From contig JAFZQZ010000096.1 in NCBI GenBank assembly GCA_017620135.1, positions 1 to 64,000 of the forward strand: a DNA stretch of 64,000 nt, given 5' to 3'. This stretch comes from Bacillota bacterium (GTDB lineage: Bacteria > Bacillota > Clostridia > Lachnospirales > Bianqueaceae). Shown piece by piece: positions 53,540-62,612 of the stretch (position 1 is its first letter; every line of letters begins with the position of its first letter). The notes beneath the pieces are model-generated. The model saw only the letters and a list, made by a program, of their open reading frames with translations, had not been told where the DNA came from and searched no databases. The translations under genes were made by a program, and so were the position numbers.

Positions 53540-54577
53540 CTATTCTTCTACAACATAGACGGCTGCGTGGGCGGCTTCGCGGTTCGCGGAGTAGATCACA
53601 TCACCCTGCGGGCCATTAAAAATATACGCGTTGCTGGGCCCCACGCCCTCTTCCACGGTATCAGTCACAAACATCCCGGTATCTGCATCCCAATAAACCA
53701 CGAACAGCTGCTGCTTTCCTCGTCTGCATCCGCCGACAAAGCAGGGATGGCCCGCGATCGTACCGGCTTTGACCACATGATAAAACTCGCTGACTTCCGG
53801 ATGCTGATAGACCTGTTGATACATTCCGTCCACCTTTTTATAGATACGGAAATAGCATCCGTGGAAACGTTCGATCGTCGCGATCTCGGCTTCTCCGTCG
53901 CCGTCCAGATCGATAAGGTCCGCGTCGCTGGTGGCCTGGTCCATGATCTTCTCTATCGTCCAGTCCTCGCTTCCGGCAGCCGGAGGGATCAGACGGAACA
54001 CACCCTGTTCGCAGGTGGAAAGACCTACGTCGTAAGCCTCTTCCTTTATTCTGGCGTAGCCGTGATTCTGGAAACAGCCGGAAAGGATCTCTTTCAGTTC
54101 GATGGGTCCGTCCCAGTCGGAAGGAAGAACGGCCGCGTAAACGCTGCCCGGCTCGCTCCAGTCATCCCGGGTCTTTTTATGGGCTGCCAGCGAGCAGACC
54201 ACCAGGAACGTCCGGCCATCTCGCTGCAGCAGATCAAAGCGGTGCAGATAAGGCAGAGTGAACAGATCTCTCGTATCGAAACCGCCCTGGTCATTCGGTT
54301 TTACCCATACCAGACAGGCCTCTTCCCATTCATACAGACGATAGAATTTCTGTACGGCCAGAAACTCGCCTTCACGGCCGGGGATCTCCACCATACTCAT
54401 GGTGCCGCCGGGTTGTTCCCAGACAGTCTTCTTCCGTTCATGGGAAGCACAGTCAAAGGCGACGCAGGCTCCGCGGTTTTCCGCCGCGAAAAATACCCAC
54501 GGTTCATTTTCATGCTGCATGACGCTGACCGCGTACACGTGATCCAGTTCGGTCAAAGTTTGTTTGCGATATTTCAT
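53540..54577 (-). CDS. FG-GAP/VCBS-like beta-propeller protein
   Basis: 345 aa from ATG 54577 (GAGGATG just upstream). A DLDGDGEAEIATIERF motif is typical of the calcium-binding FG-GAP repeat, and several Trp/Phe/Gly-rich strands suggest a propeller. There is no signal peptide, so it is cytosolic, which is unusual for FG-GAP proteins. Its place between a lactonase and an epimerase hints at a metabolic role. Function unknown. Confidence 0.65.
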   Translation of the reverse strand: MKYRKQTLTELDHVYAVSVMQHENEPWVFFAAENRGACVAFDCASHERKKTVWEQPGGTMSMVEIPGREGEFLAVQKFYRLYEWEEACLVWVKPNDQGGFDTRDLFTLPYLHRFDLLQRDGRTFLVVCSLAAHKKTRDDWSEPGSVYAAVLPSDWDGPIELKEILSGCFQNHGYARIKEEAYDVGLSTCEQGVFRLIPPAAGSEDWTIEKIMDQATSDADLIDLDGDGEAEIATIERFHGCYFRIYKKVDGMYQQVYQHPEVSEFYHVVKAGTIAGHPCFVGGCRRGKQQLFVVYWDADTGMFVTDTVEEGVGPSNAYIFNGPQGDVIYSANREAAHAAVYVVEE

Positions 54578-54614
54578 GGTTTCATCCTCAAATAAAAGAT
54601 ATCGATCGGACGCT

Positions 54615-55718
54615 TTACAGGCAGGAACGGAACGGGATATTCTGCGGAGCTTCGAAGCAGTCCTCGAACCCGCGGCGGTGATGATAATAGACCTTGTCCT
54701 TGTCCTGCGGGTAGACATACGAGCCGCCCACCTGCCAGAAGAACGGGTGGAAACCATATTCATTACGGTCTTTCTTGAAATCATACAGGAGACGGATCTC
54801 TTCACAGTCTGCCTGGAAGTTGGTCCAGACATCCCAGTGGATCGGGACGACGACCTTGCAGCGAAGGTTCTCGGCCATGCGCAGGATATCCACGGAAGTC
54901 ATCTTGTCCTGCATGCCGATGGGGTTTTCTCCGAAGGAACCGAACGCGACGTCGATATCATAGTCCTTGCCGTGCTTCGCGAAATAGATGCTGAAATGAC
55001 TGTCGCCGGAGTGATAGATGTTGCCGCCGGGCGTTTTGACGAGATAATTGACTGCTTTCTCATCCATGTCCGTGGGGCATTTTCCGGTCAGCTCTTCCCG
55101 GTCCGGACCGGTGGAATCGGTCGTTACGATACAGGTGCGGTCAAAGCTGTCCAGCGCCACGATCTCCAGATCCTTGAAACGGATCACGTCGCCGGGTTTG
55201 ACGATGCGGCAGCGCTCCGCGGGAACGCCCCACTTGATCCAGGTCTCGACCGATTTGAGCGGGCCGATGAACGGAACGGGGATCTCCTGACCGTTTTCAT
55301 CCGTTGTCGTCATCCCGCTGTTGATCACATGGGCCGCCCATTCGGCGCTCATATGGTCCTGATGATAATGCGTCGCCAGCACCGCGTCGACATGTTTGAA
55401 GGCAAAGGGATCGATGACAAAAGGCACGTTGCGCAGGTTCGGCTGCATCGCGCGGCCGCCGCACATGTTCGCCATCTGATGTCCGACTGCCATCTTGCCG
55501 TTGCCATGCGTGCGTTTACCGTTTCCGCACCACAGATCGATGGTGATGTTCGTATTGCCCGGCGTTTTGAACCAGATACCGGTACAGCCAAGCCACCACA
55601 TACCGATGTTGCCTTCCGGGATCTTAGCGTTTTCAATATCTTCGACCAGCCAGGTGCCCCATTCCGGGAACGTCGACATGATCCAGGATTCTCTTGTCAT
55701 TTCACTGATCTTGCTCAT
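54615..55718 (-). CDS. UlaG-like metallo-beta-lactamase-fold lactonase
   Basis: 367 aa. The motif THYHQDHMSAEWA is the metal-binding HxHxDH site, and the opening WWLGCTGIWFKTPGNTNI and LWCGNG match UlaG, the L-ascorbate-6-phosphate lactonase. It is the first gene of the minus arm behind a strong divergent promoter, as ulaG is in enterobacteria, though those genomes place it opposite a PTS operon. The exact substrate here is unknown. Confidence 0.88.
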   Translation of the reverse strand: MSKISEMTRESWIMSTFPEWGTWLVEDIENAKIPEGNIGMWWLGCTGIWFKTPGNTNITIDLWCGNGKRTHGNGKMAVGHQMANMCGGRAMQPNLRNVPFVIDPFAFKHVDAVLATHYHQDHMSAEWAAHVINSGMTTTDENGQEIPVPFIGPLKSVETWIKWGVPAERCRIVKPGDVIRFKDLEIVALDSFDRTCIVTTDSTGPDREELTGKCPTDMDEKAVNYLVKTPGGNIYHSGDSHFSIYFAKHGKDYDIDVAFGSFGENPIGMQDKMTSVDILRMAENLRCKVVVPIHWDVWTNFQADCEEIRLLYDFKKDRNEYGFHPFFWQVGGSYVYPQDKDKVYYHHRRGFEDCFEAPQNIPFRSCL

Positions 55719-55745
55719 CTTTTCGCCCTCACTTTTATGATTGAT

Positions 55746-55871
55746 ATGATCATTTGCGGAAACATTATAGCTCTTTTTTACTCAAAAGTCAATCGGATTC
55801 TGTCCTTATATGATTTATTTATTCATATAAATGAACTTATCCTTGATTTTATGATCATTTTATGTTATCCT
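55746..55871. promoter_or_regulatory. Divergent promoter region with paired ATGATCAT palindromes
   Basis: Minus arm: TTGACT (55792-55787) and TATAAT (55769-55764), 17 bp apart. Plus arm: TTGATT (55843-55848) and TATCCT (55866-55871), 17 bp apart. TATGATCATTT occurs at 55745-55755 and 55850-55860, 105 bp or ten helical turns apart, one near the minus start point and the other in the plus spacer. TTCAT-N4-ATGAA lies between at 55822-55835. The DeoR-type regulator coded in the plus arm is the likely ligand. Confidence 0.75.
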
Positions 55872-55903
55872 TGCTTCAGCTTATGTCCTTGAAAGGAGAT
55901 CCC

Positions 55904-57475
55904 ATGTCAGACTCCCGGTCTTATATCCTGATCATTGATACAGGTTCCTCCTCCATGCGGGGCATCCTGTTTGACAGCAGCGGGTATATGCGCTTCTGCG
56001 AGCAGCGCACCTACACGATGCACACGGAAGGCAAACGCGCGGAATATGACCCCGCTGATTTTGAACACTGTCTTATCGCGATCTGCCGTGCCGCGGCCGA
56101 CTGGCTGGCCGGACACGAAGCGCAGGTCGAGGCTCTTGCCTTTACGAGCCAACGCAGCAGTATCCTGCCCATCACTTCCGACGGAACTCCGCTTTGTCCG
56201 ATCATCACCTGGTATGATAAACGCTCCGCCGATCTTGCCGATCAGATGAACGACCAGGTGGGAAGCGAACTGTTCCGGCTCACCGGAAACTACTCTTTCC
56301 CGGTCCTCTCCGCACCGAAGATCGCCTGGCTGCGCCAGAACCATCCGGATATCTACGAAAAAGCTTACAAAATCATCGGAATCCAGGACTATCTCATCTA
56401 TTTGTGTACCGGACGTTTCGTGACCGATTCTTCCCTGGCCAGCCGTTCCCATCTGATGAATATCCGTACCCGCCGGTGGGATGACGATCTTCTTCGGATC
56501 TATCATGTGGACGCCGATAAACTGGCGGATCTGGTGGAACCCTGCAGTATCGTGGGTTCTGTCACGGAGGATTTCAGCCGTCTGACTGATCTGCCGAAGG
56601 GAACTTCAGTCATCGCGGCAGGCGGAGATCAGCAGTGCAGCGTGCTGGGGCAGGGAATGCTCCGGCCTGGCGCCATCGGCCTTACCTGCGGAAGCGGATC
56701 CTACCTTTCCGCCCTTTCGGACGAGCCGCTGATGGATGAAAAGGTCCGCGTCTGTGTGACCACCGCCATCAATCCCGGTTACTGGGTCATGGAAGCAAGC
56801 ACGCTTTCCTCCGGCACCGTTCAGGACTGGATGAACCGGACCTTCTTCCAGGAAAAGCCCGATCCTTCGGCCGGCCCGTACGATCTGCGCGTTCTTCAGG
56901 AGGAAGCCGCCAAAAGTCCTCTCGGAGCCAGGGGGCTGATCATGCTGCCGGATCTGGCCGGAAAAGGCTGTCCCGACTGGAACGAACAGGCCAGAGGTGC
57001 TTTTCTGAATATCGGTTTTGACCATACCCGAAGCGACTTTGCCAGAGCGATGCTGGAAGGACTGGCCGCGGAGATCACGGAATGCTGTCAGGCTCTTTCC
57101 AGGCTCTTGCCGAAAGTGGATTCCATCATGATCACCGGCGGTCTTACCAAAAGCGATCTGTTTTGTCAGATGATCGCCGATATGATCGCTTTTCCCATCC
57201 GAAAGAGCACCGCACGAGAGACCACAGCTATCGGCGCCTATCTGGCCGCGGCATACACACTCAGACGATTCCCTTCGCTCGAGGATGCCTATGCTTCATT
57301 GCCGGTCCAGGCGGAAACTGCACCTGATCAGCAAAAGCAGCTCTTCACACCGGATCAGGCCGCGACCGAAGAATACGGGAGGATCTCTGCTGTCCGGCGG
57401 CGGCTGTATGACGCACTCGCCGCGTGTCAGCTCGAACCGTCGACCGGACATAATATGAAAGGAATCAAGGTATGA
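55904..57475 (+). CDS. FGGY-family carbohydrate kinase
   Basis: 523 aa from ATG 55904, with AAAGGAG 7 bases upstream. N-terminal IIDTGSSSMRG and later AAGGDQQCSVLGQG, CGSGSYLS and MITGGLTKSD are typical of FGGY kinases such as xylulokinase, glycerol kinase and gluconokinase. It would phosphorylate the sugar or sugar acid that the lactonase and epimerase then handle, replacing PTS phosphorylation. The substrate is unknown. It overlaps the DeoR gene by 4 bp. Confidence 0.92.
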   Translation: MSDSRSYILIIDTGSSSMRGILFDSSGYMRFCEQRTYTMHTEGKRAEYDPADFEHCLIAICRAAADWLAGHEAQVEALAFTSQRSSILPITSDGTPLCPIITWYDKRSADLADQMNDQVGSELFRLTGNYSFPVLSAPKIAWLRQNHPDIYEKAYKIIGIQDYLIYLCTGRFVTDSSLASRSHLMNIRTRRWDDDLLRIYHVDADKLADLVEPCSIVGSVTEDFSRLTDLPKGTSVIAAGGDQQCSVLGQGMLRPGAIGLTCGSGSYLSALSDEPLMDEKVRVCVTTAINPGYWVMEASTLSSGTVQDWMNRTFFQEKPDPSAGPYDLRVLQEEAAKSPLGARGLIMLPDLAGKGCPDWNEQARGAFLNIGFDHTRSDFARAMLEGLAAEITECCQALSRLLPKVDSIMITGGLTKSDLFCQMIADMIAFPIRKSTARETTAIGAYLAAAYTLRRFPSLEDAYASLPVQAETAPDQQKQLFTPDQAATEEYGRISAVRRRLYDALAACQLEPSTGHNMKGIKV

Positions 57476-58263
57476 AAAACAGTGCTCATGCCATTGCCAG
57501 ACGCCAGATGGCTTTGCTGAAACACCTTCAAAGCGCGGGCTCCTGCACGGTACCTGAATTCGCGCGCCTGCTGCAGGTGTCGGAAGTGACCGTCCGCCGC
57601 GATCTGGAAGAGCTGGAAAACAAGCAGCTGCTGATCCGCTACTTCGGCGGTGCCAGAGCGATCGAACCCGCCGTTAAGGAGGATGAACCCGCCTACATGG
57701 CTTCGATCTCACAGCACATGGGCTGCAAGAAAGCCATCGCCCGTGCGGCAGCCGCCATGCTGGAGGACGACGACTCTGTCTTCATCAATTCAAGCTCTAC
57801 GGCTTTACTGATCTATCCCTACATCACCAAAGAAGTGATGATCATCACGAACAACGGCCGCAGCCTGGAGGTCGACCGGCCGGCGAACGTGTCACTGCTG
57901 CTCACCGGCGGCGAGGTCACCGGCCGCAAAAACAGCCTGACCGGCCAGGTGGCCGTCGATATGCTTTCCCGGTTCACCGCCAGCAAATGTATCCTGGGCG
58001 TCAGCGGGATCAGCGTATCGGGCGGCATTACCAGCCGCGTGATGGAAGAGACCATGATCAACCGGACGATGCTGCGGCGCTGTTCCGGAAAGAAGATCGT
58101 GATCGCCGATCATACCAAGATCGGACTGGAACACAATTTCTTTTCCGGCGATCTCGGAGATATCACCGACCTGATCACGGATACCCAGGCAGATCCGGAA
58201 AAGATCCGGGCCCTTCAGGACGCAGGGATCCAGGTCACCTTAGTACAGGCGGAGGATGAGTAA
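57472..58263 (+). CDS. DeoR-family transcriptional regulator
   Basis: 263 aa. The N-terminal winged helix SVPEFARLLQVSEVTVRRDL-like pattern (here TVPEFARLLQVSEVTVRRDL) and a C-terminal DeoR sensor domain with sugar-phosphate-binding signatures (SSSTALLIYP, LTGGEVTGRKNSLTG) are present. It likely represses both divergent arms until a phosphorylated sugar intermediate binds, like UlaR. Confidence 0.93.
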   Translation: MKNSAHAIARRQMALLKHLQSAGSCTVPEFARLLQVSEVTVRRDLEELENKQLLIRYFGGARAIEPAVKEDEPAYMASISQHMGCKKAIARAAAAMLEDDDSVFINSSSTALLIYPYITKEVMIITNNGRSLEVDRPANVSLLLTGGEVTGRKNSLTGQVAVDMLSRFTASKCILGVSGISVSGGITSRVMEETMINRTMLRRCSGKKIVIADHTKIGLEHNFFSGDLGDITDLITDTQADPEKIRALQDAGIQVTLVQAEDE

Positions 58264-58965
58264 ATGAAGATCACTGAACATCTTCTGAAGATCTCCGGAG
58301 TAGAATATGAAACCAACTCCAACTGTTACGCGCTCGTGTATGACGGCGGTATCGCGCTGATCGACTGCGGCTATGAGACCAAACAGTGGGAGACCATGTG
58401 CCGGGTCCTGAACCAGTGGGATCTCGATATATCGGATGTCACACATGTCTTTCTGACCCACGCACACTTCGATCACGGCGGCAACGCCCGGCGGGTTAAT
58501 GAGCTGGGCGCAAAACTCCTCACCAGCCAGTCGGACGTCCGGCTGATCGAGGAAGGCAATCCCGAAAGCGAACGCCTCTTCGGGTCTCCCTGGATCCCGG
58601 CTAAAGTAGATCAGGTGCTGCATGACGGAGATCGGTTCCCGTTTCCGGGCGGCAGCTGCATCACCGTCCTGGCGACGCCCGGACACAGCGCCGGTTCGCT
58701 CTCGTTCCTGATCGAGACCGACCACGTCCGTGCGCTTTGTACCGGAGACATGTTCTGGACCGTTCCCAGGCCGCCGCTGGATGCGGTCAGTGTGGAGCTC
58801 GGCTTTATGGGCAGCGAGGATTTCAACCTGAAAGATTTTCGCGACTCATTGGAAAAGCTGGCCAAAATACCCTGCGACATCCTGCTGCCGGGGCACTATT
58901 ATTTCTACCGCGGCACGCGGGTACAGGAAGTCATAGAAGAAGCACTCGATTTATCAAGGAGGTAA
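58264..58965 (+). CDS. Metallo-beta-lactamase-fold hydrolase
   Basis: 233 aa. THAHFDHGGN (HxHxDH), ATPGHSAGS, CTGDMFW and PGHYYF provide the full metal site of a glyoxalase II/lactonase-like enzyme. It is not close to the UlaG-like gene, so the regulon has two different hydrolases of this fold. It starts directly after the DeoR stop. Confidence 0.9.
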   Translation: MKITEHLLKISGVEYETNSNCYALVYDGGIALIDCGYETKQWETMCRVLNQWDLDISDVTHVFLTHAHFDHGGNARRVNELGAKLLTSQSDVRLIEEGNPESERLFGSPWIPAKVDQVLHDGDRFPFPGGSCITVLATPGHSAGSLSFLIETDHVRALCTGDMFWTVPRPPLDAVSVELGFMGSEDFNLKDFRDSLEKLAKIPCDILLPGHYYFYRGTRVQEVIEEALDLSRR

Positions 58966-59020
58966 CAGGGGCATTCAATGGCTGCAATCCTGAGCCCCTG
59001 TCCGAACCGCTCCGCGGTTC
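58966..59020 (+). other. Intercistronic double hairpin
   Basis: CAGGGGC (58966-58972) pairs with GCCCCTG (58994-59000), and GAACCGC-TCC-GCGGTTC (59004-59020) is a perfect 7-bp hairpin. There is no T-run, so it may stabilise or process the mRNA between the hydrolase and the SnoaL-like genes. Confidence 0.55.
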
Positions 59021-59045
59021 CCAAACATTTCAAGGAGGGATAAGT

Positions 59046-59720
59046 ATGATCACCACAGAAAGAAAAAAAGCCCTGCTTACTGCCATGCAGAAGCTCGAGG
59101 CTTATAGGGAAATTCAGAATGAGATGGGCCGTACCGTTGCCGCCTTCAACTTCCGCCAGGCAGACGCGGTGCTTCGTCACTTCGCCCTGGACGCGGAAGG
59201 CGTGAGCCTGGAATACTGTGATGAAGGCGTATTCAAAGGCGCTGAAAATGTGGAGAGCATCATCCGGGAAGTCGTCGGCGCGCCGGTGAAACCGGGCGAG
59301 ATGCTGGATCTGCAGCTTACGACGCCGATGATCGAGATCGCGGATGACCTGCAGACAGCCAAGTGTCTGTGGTGGGTCACCGGCGCCGGCGCCATACCGC
59401 AGGAGGACAAGGATCCTATGGCCATCTGGGCCTGGGGCCAGGTCGCCGCTGACTTTCTTTTCACGGACGGCGAATGGAAGATCTGGCACCTTCACTATTT
59501 CCGCTTCATCAAATGTGATTATAAGAAAGGCTGGGTGGATGACACTTCCATGATCAACCGTCTGAACACCCCGCTCCATCCGCAGGCTGACACCTGCACG
59601 TACCATAATCCTTACTCGCCCACCGGGATCCGTGAAGGACTGCCCTGCGCGCCAAAGCCGTACAGCACCTACACCCGGGACGATCTGGGCTGGGAACTCG
59701 ACCGCAACAAGAACTGGTGA
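59046..59720 (+). CDS. SnoaL/NTF2-like protein A
   Basis: 224 aa, AAGGAGG 8 bases before ATG 59046. It has the pattern of NTF2/SnoaL-like domains, with aromatic strands CLWWVTGAG and EWKIWHLHYFRFIKC. Such domains catalyse isomerisation, dehydration or cyclisation, or act as small binding folds. Its neighbour is a paralogue, with shared TTPMIEI/TTPIIEV and DGEWK. The reaction is unknown. Confidence 0.75.
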   Translation: MITTERKKALLTAMQKLEAYREIQNEMGRTVAAFNFRQADAVLRHFALDAEGVSLEYCDEGVFKGAENVESIIREVVGAPVKPGEMLDLQLTTPMIEIADDLQTAKCLWWVTGAGAIPQEDKDPMAIWAWGQVAADFLFTDGEWKIWHLHYFRFIKCDYKKGWVDDTSMINRLNTPLHPQADTCTYHNPYSPTGIREGLPCAPKPYSTYTRDDLGWELDRNKNW

Positions 59721-59731
59721 GGGATCGCAAA

Positions 59732-60403
59732 ATGCTGAATATCGATATCCATGATTTTGATCTGCTGACCGACGAAGAGTTTGAATCTCTGGAAGCAGAG
59801 ACTGCCCGGCTGACTTCCGCCTGGCAGGTACAGAACATGCGCGGCTGCGCGGCGATCTTCTGGGATGACCAGCGGATCGGTGAGAAGCGCCACGAACTGA
59901 AAGCGCTGAAACATCCCGGCGTGGACGTGGCTGCTGAGATGGCTTTCCGGATGAAGCCGGTGGTGGATTCCCTGGAAGGCAACTCGCTGGTCCATCCGCT
60001 GACCACCCCGATCATCGAAGTCGATCCCACCAACACCAAATCCCGCTCTCTGTTCTGGTCGCTGGGCGTGGAAGGTCTTTCCAAATTCAGGGAAAAACCC
60101 ACCGCGATCATTTCGATCGGTATGGTGCCCGGCGCCAACGTGGTCGAAGACGGCGAATGGAAGATGCTCTGGGGCGCCTGGCAGCGCACGACGAAGAACG
60201 AGTATCACGCGGGATGGGTCGAGAGTATGATCCCCACCAACACCCGTCCGCCGCTGACGCCGGAAGAAGACAAAGCCCGTCTCGGCCGTTTCGCTTATCA
60301 AAAGGACGAGCTTCGTAAGCCCGTCCCGGAACCGCCCCGTAAGGATACCTGGGAAAAATTCCCCGATGAAATGGATCCTCAGTGGCAATTCATCAATCTG
60401 TGA
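59732..60403 (+). CDS. SnoaL/NTF2-like protein B
   Basis: 223 aa from ATG 59732 (GAGGG upstream; a GTG at 59717 is possible). It shares TTPIIEV, DGEWKMLWGAW and YHAGWVESM with protein A, so the two are diverged paralogues and may form a heterodimer. It starts 11 bp after protein A ends. The reaction is unknown. Confidence 0.75.
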   Translation: MLNIDIHDFDLLTDEEFESLEAETARLTSAWQVQNMRGCAAIFWDDQRIGEKRHELKALKHPGVDVAAEMAFRMKPVVDSLEGNSLVHPLTTPIIEVDPTNTKSRSLFWSLGVEGLSKFREKPTAIISIGMVPGANVVEDGEWKMLWGAWQRTTKNEYHAGWVESMIPTNTRPPLTPEEDKARLGRFAYQKDELRKPVPEPPRKDTWEKFPDEMDPQWQFINL

Positions 60404-60413
60404 GAAAACCAAG

Positions 60414-61754
60414 ATGAAAGATTTTTACGCTGAATACCGTTCCAAACTCAGAACACCGGAAGAAGCGGTCCAGGTGATCAAAAGCGGAGACTGGGTGGAT
60501 TATACCACGAATTTCGGATTCCCGATCCTCCTGGATAAAGCCCTCGCCAAAAGACGCGATGAACTTTTCGATGTCAAGATCCGTGGGAATCTGCTGAACG
60601 GTCCTATCGAGGTCGTCGAGGGTGATCCGAGCCGCGAGCATTTCTATTACAACAGCTGGCATCTGTCCGCCTATGAACGAAAACTCTTCGATCGGGGCCT
60701 CTGCAATTTCATCCCGATGATCTTTCGTAATCTGGTCCCCTATTATCAGTATTTTCTGACGGTCAACGTCGCGATGATGTGTGTGACCTCCATGGACAGG
60801 CACGGTTATTTCAACCTGTCCTCCGCTACCGGTATCGCCAAAGGGATCCTGGATAAAGCGGATATCGTCATTCTGGAGGTCAACGAGCATCTGCCGCGTA
60901 TTTACGGCGGCTTTGAGGAAAGCATCCATATCTCGGAAGTGGATTTCGTCGTCGAAGGAACGCATCCGCCTCTTCCGGAATTCCCCATCAACCCGCCGAC
61001 GCCGGAGGATATTGCCATTGCCGGCCATATCCTTCCGTTTATCCAGGATGGCGCGACGCTGCAGCTGGGGATCGGATCGCTGCCCAACGTCATCGGTTCG
61101 GAGATCGCCAAATCCGATCTGAAGGATCTGGGCATGCATACCGAGCTGGCCGGCAACGCGTATTTTGAGCTCTATAAGGCAGGAAAACTCACCAATCAGC
61201 GCAAAACCATCGACCGCGGGAAAGGCGTGCTCGGCATGGCCTTCGGTTCACGGGATTTTTATGACTGGATCGATCAGAATCCCGGCGTCATCGCCTGCCC
61301 GCTGACCTATGTCAACGCGCCAGAGACCATCGCGAAGATCGACAACATGATCTCCATCAACAACTGCATTGCCGTCGATCTGTTCGGACAGATCAGTTCT
61401 GAAAGCGCCGGTATGCGCCAGATCAGCGGGACCGGGGGACAGCTCGATTTCCTGACAGGCGCCGCAATGAGTCATGGCGGCAAAGCCTTTATCACCATGA
61501 CATCGTTCTATCAGGATAAAGAAGGCCGCCGCCATTCACGGATCGTTCCTCATTTTATGGGGGATATCGTCACAAGTCCCCGAAGCCAGGCTTACTATCT
61601 GGTCACCGAATACGGCGCTGTCAATCTGACCGGCCGAACGACCTGGGAACGGGCAGAAATGCTGATCAGCATCACGCATCCGGACTTCCGGGAGGAATTG
61701 ATCGCGGCTGCTGAAAAGCAGAAGATCTGGCGCCGTTCCAACAAGTATGATTGA
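60414..61754 (+). CDS. Acetyl-CoA hydrolase/CoA-transferase family protein
   Basis: 446 aa from ATG 60414. It has the pattern of 4-hydroxybutyrate/acetate CoA-transferases: GIGSLPNVIGSEI, MHTELAGNAYFEL (the glutamate is a likely acyl carrier), GKGVLGMAFGS and ISGTGGQLDF. It may attach CoA to the acid produced by the pathway. It is the last gene of the plus arm and convergent with the next gene (no gap). Confidence 0.9.
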   Translation: MKDFYAEYRSKLRTPEEAVQVIKSGDWVDYTTNFGFPILLDKALAKRRDELFDVKIRGNLLNGPIEVVEGDPSREHFYYNSWHLSAYERKLFDRGLCNFIPMIFRNLVPYYQYFLTVNVAMMCVTSMDRHGYFNLSSATGIAKGILDKADIVILEVNEHLPRIYGGFEESIHISEVDFVVEGTHPPLPEFPINPPTPEDIAIAGHILPFIQDGATLQLGIGSLPNVIGSEIAKSDLKDLGMHTELAGNAYFELYKAGKLTNQRKTIDRGKGVLGMAFGSRDFYDWIDQNPGVIACPLTYVNAPETIAKIDNMISINNCIAVDLFGQISSESAGMRQISGTGGQLDFLTGAAMSHGGKAFITMTSFYQDKEGRRHSRIVPHFMGDIVTSPRSQAYYLVTEYGAVNLTGRTTWERAEMLISITHPDFREELIAAAEKQKIWRRSNKYD

Positions 61755-62396
61755 TCAATGACCGTCCTTCCAGTCATCCGCCGGCTTCAGAACGGGCTCT
61801 TCCGGTTCTGCTGCCATGAAAGGCATTACACCAGGTGCGTGGAATCCCCGAGGCGCTACACTGACCGCTTCCGGATCACGCGCCTGTTTTTCTTTCTTCA
61901 TGTGGTCGGCAAACTCACCGGCCATTTTTTTCACGAAGCCTTCCGGAGGAAGTTCCGCCATATCATCCATATGCTCCATGAATTTGTCGGAACCCGGATC
62001 TTTCAGCAACCAGTTCTGTACGGCCTGCTTCTCCGGATTTTTCGGGTCCAGAAGACCTTCCGGCACCGGTCCGTCCAGACGTTTCGGACTCATCGTCCCA
62101 TCCGCTTTCATGGCATACTGACTCAAAAGCAGATAGTCCGCCATGGCCTCGCCTGACATCCGGATGGTACCGAGCACATTGTCCAGTGTTTTCGCTTCCA
62201 TTCTGTTCATGAACATTTCCCGGCGGCGCTGTACATGCATCAGATAGATCAGATTCATCCGTCCGCGTACCGTCAGGGGATCGAGCGCTTCGTCTTCTTT
62301 TTCCTTATCTGCTTTCTCTTTGTCTTTTCTCTTCTTTTCTTCTTCCTCAGCCAGAAGCTCTTTCGCGCTCTTCTTCTTTTTCTTTTCTTCACTCAT
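61755..62396 (-). CDS. Lys/Glu-rich cytosolic protein of unknown function
   Basis: 213 aa. The first 45 residues are nearly all Lys, Glu and Asp, followed by a helical part with many Met (RGRMNLIYLMHVQRRREMF) and a Pro-rich end. No membrane segment and no recognised family. GGTGGAGG lies 9 bases before ATG 62396. Confidence 0.6.
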   Translation of the reverse strand: MSEEKKKKKSAKELLAEEEEKKRKDKEKADKEKEDEALDPLTVRGRMNLIYLMHVQRRREMFMNRMEAKTLDNVLGTIRMSGEAMADYLLLSQYAMKADGTMSPKRLDGPVPEGLLDPKNPEKQAVQNWLLKDPGSDKFMEHMDDMAELPPEGFVKKMAGEFADHMKKEKQARDPEAVSVAPRGFHAPGVMPFMAAEPEEPVLKPADDWKDGH

Positions 62397-62612
62397 GATC
62401 TATTTCCTCCACCTTTTCGGATAAATGTGTTTTTGTTTTACAGTTTGCATTGTATCACAGTGGTTCATAGCCTACAAGCGATCCGGGCAAGACGGCATAA
62501 GAACGGCATAGGCTCTGTTCTGTCATGCTCTATGCCAAAACCGATTGCAAGCCATTTTGCATCATGCTATACTCACAGTATCTGATCTTATGAGATAAAA
62601 GGAGGTTTTCCC

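Noticed and set aside
53567-54595. Plus-strand open frame of 342 codons over the FG-GAP-like gene
   Set aside because: Antisense to a better supported gene with ribosome binding site and operon context.
54564-55892. Plus-strand open frame of 442 codons over the lactonase gene
   Set aside because: Shadow frame of a clear UlaG-like gene on the other strand, with no family pattern.
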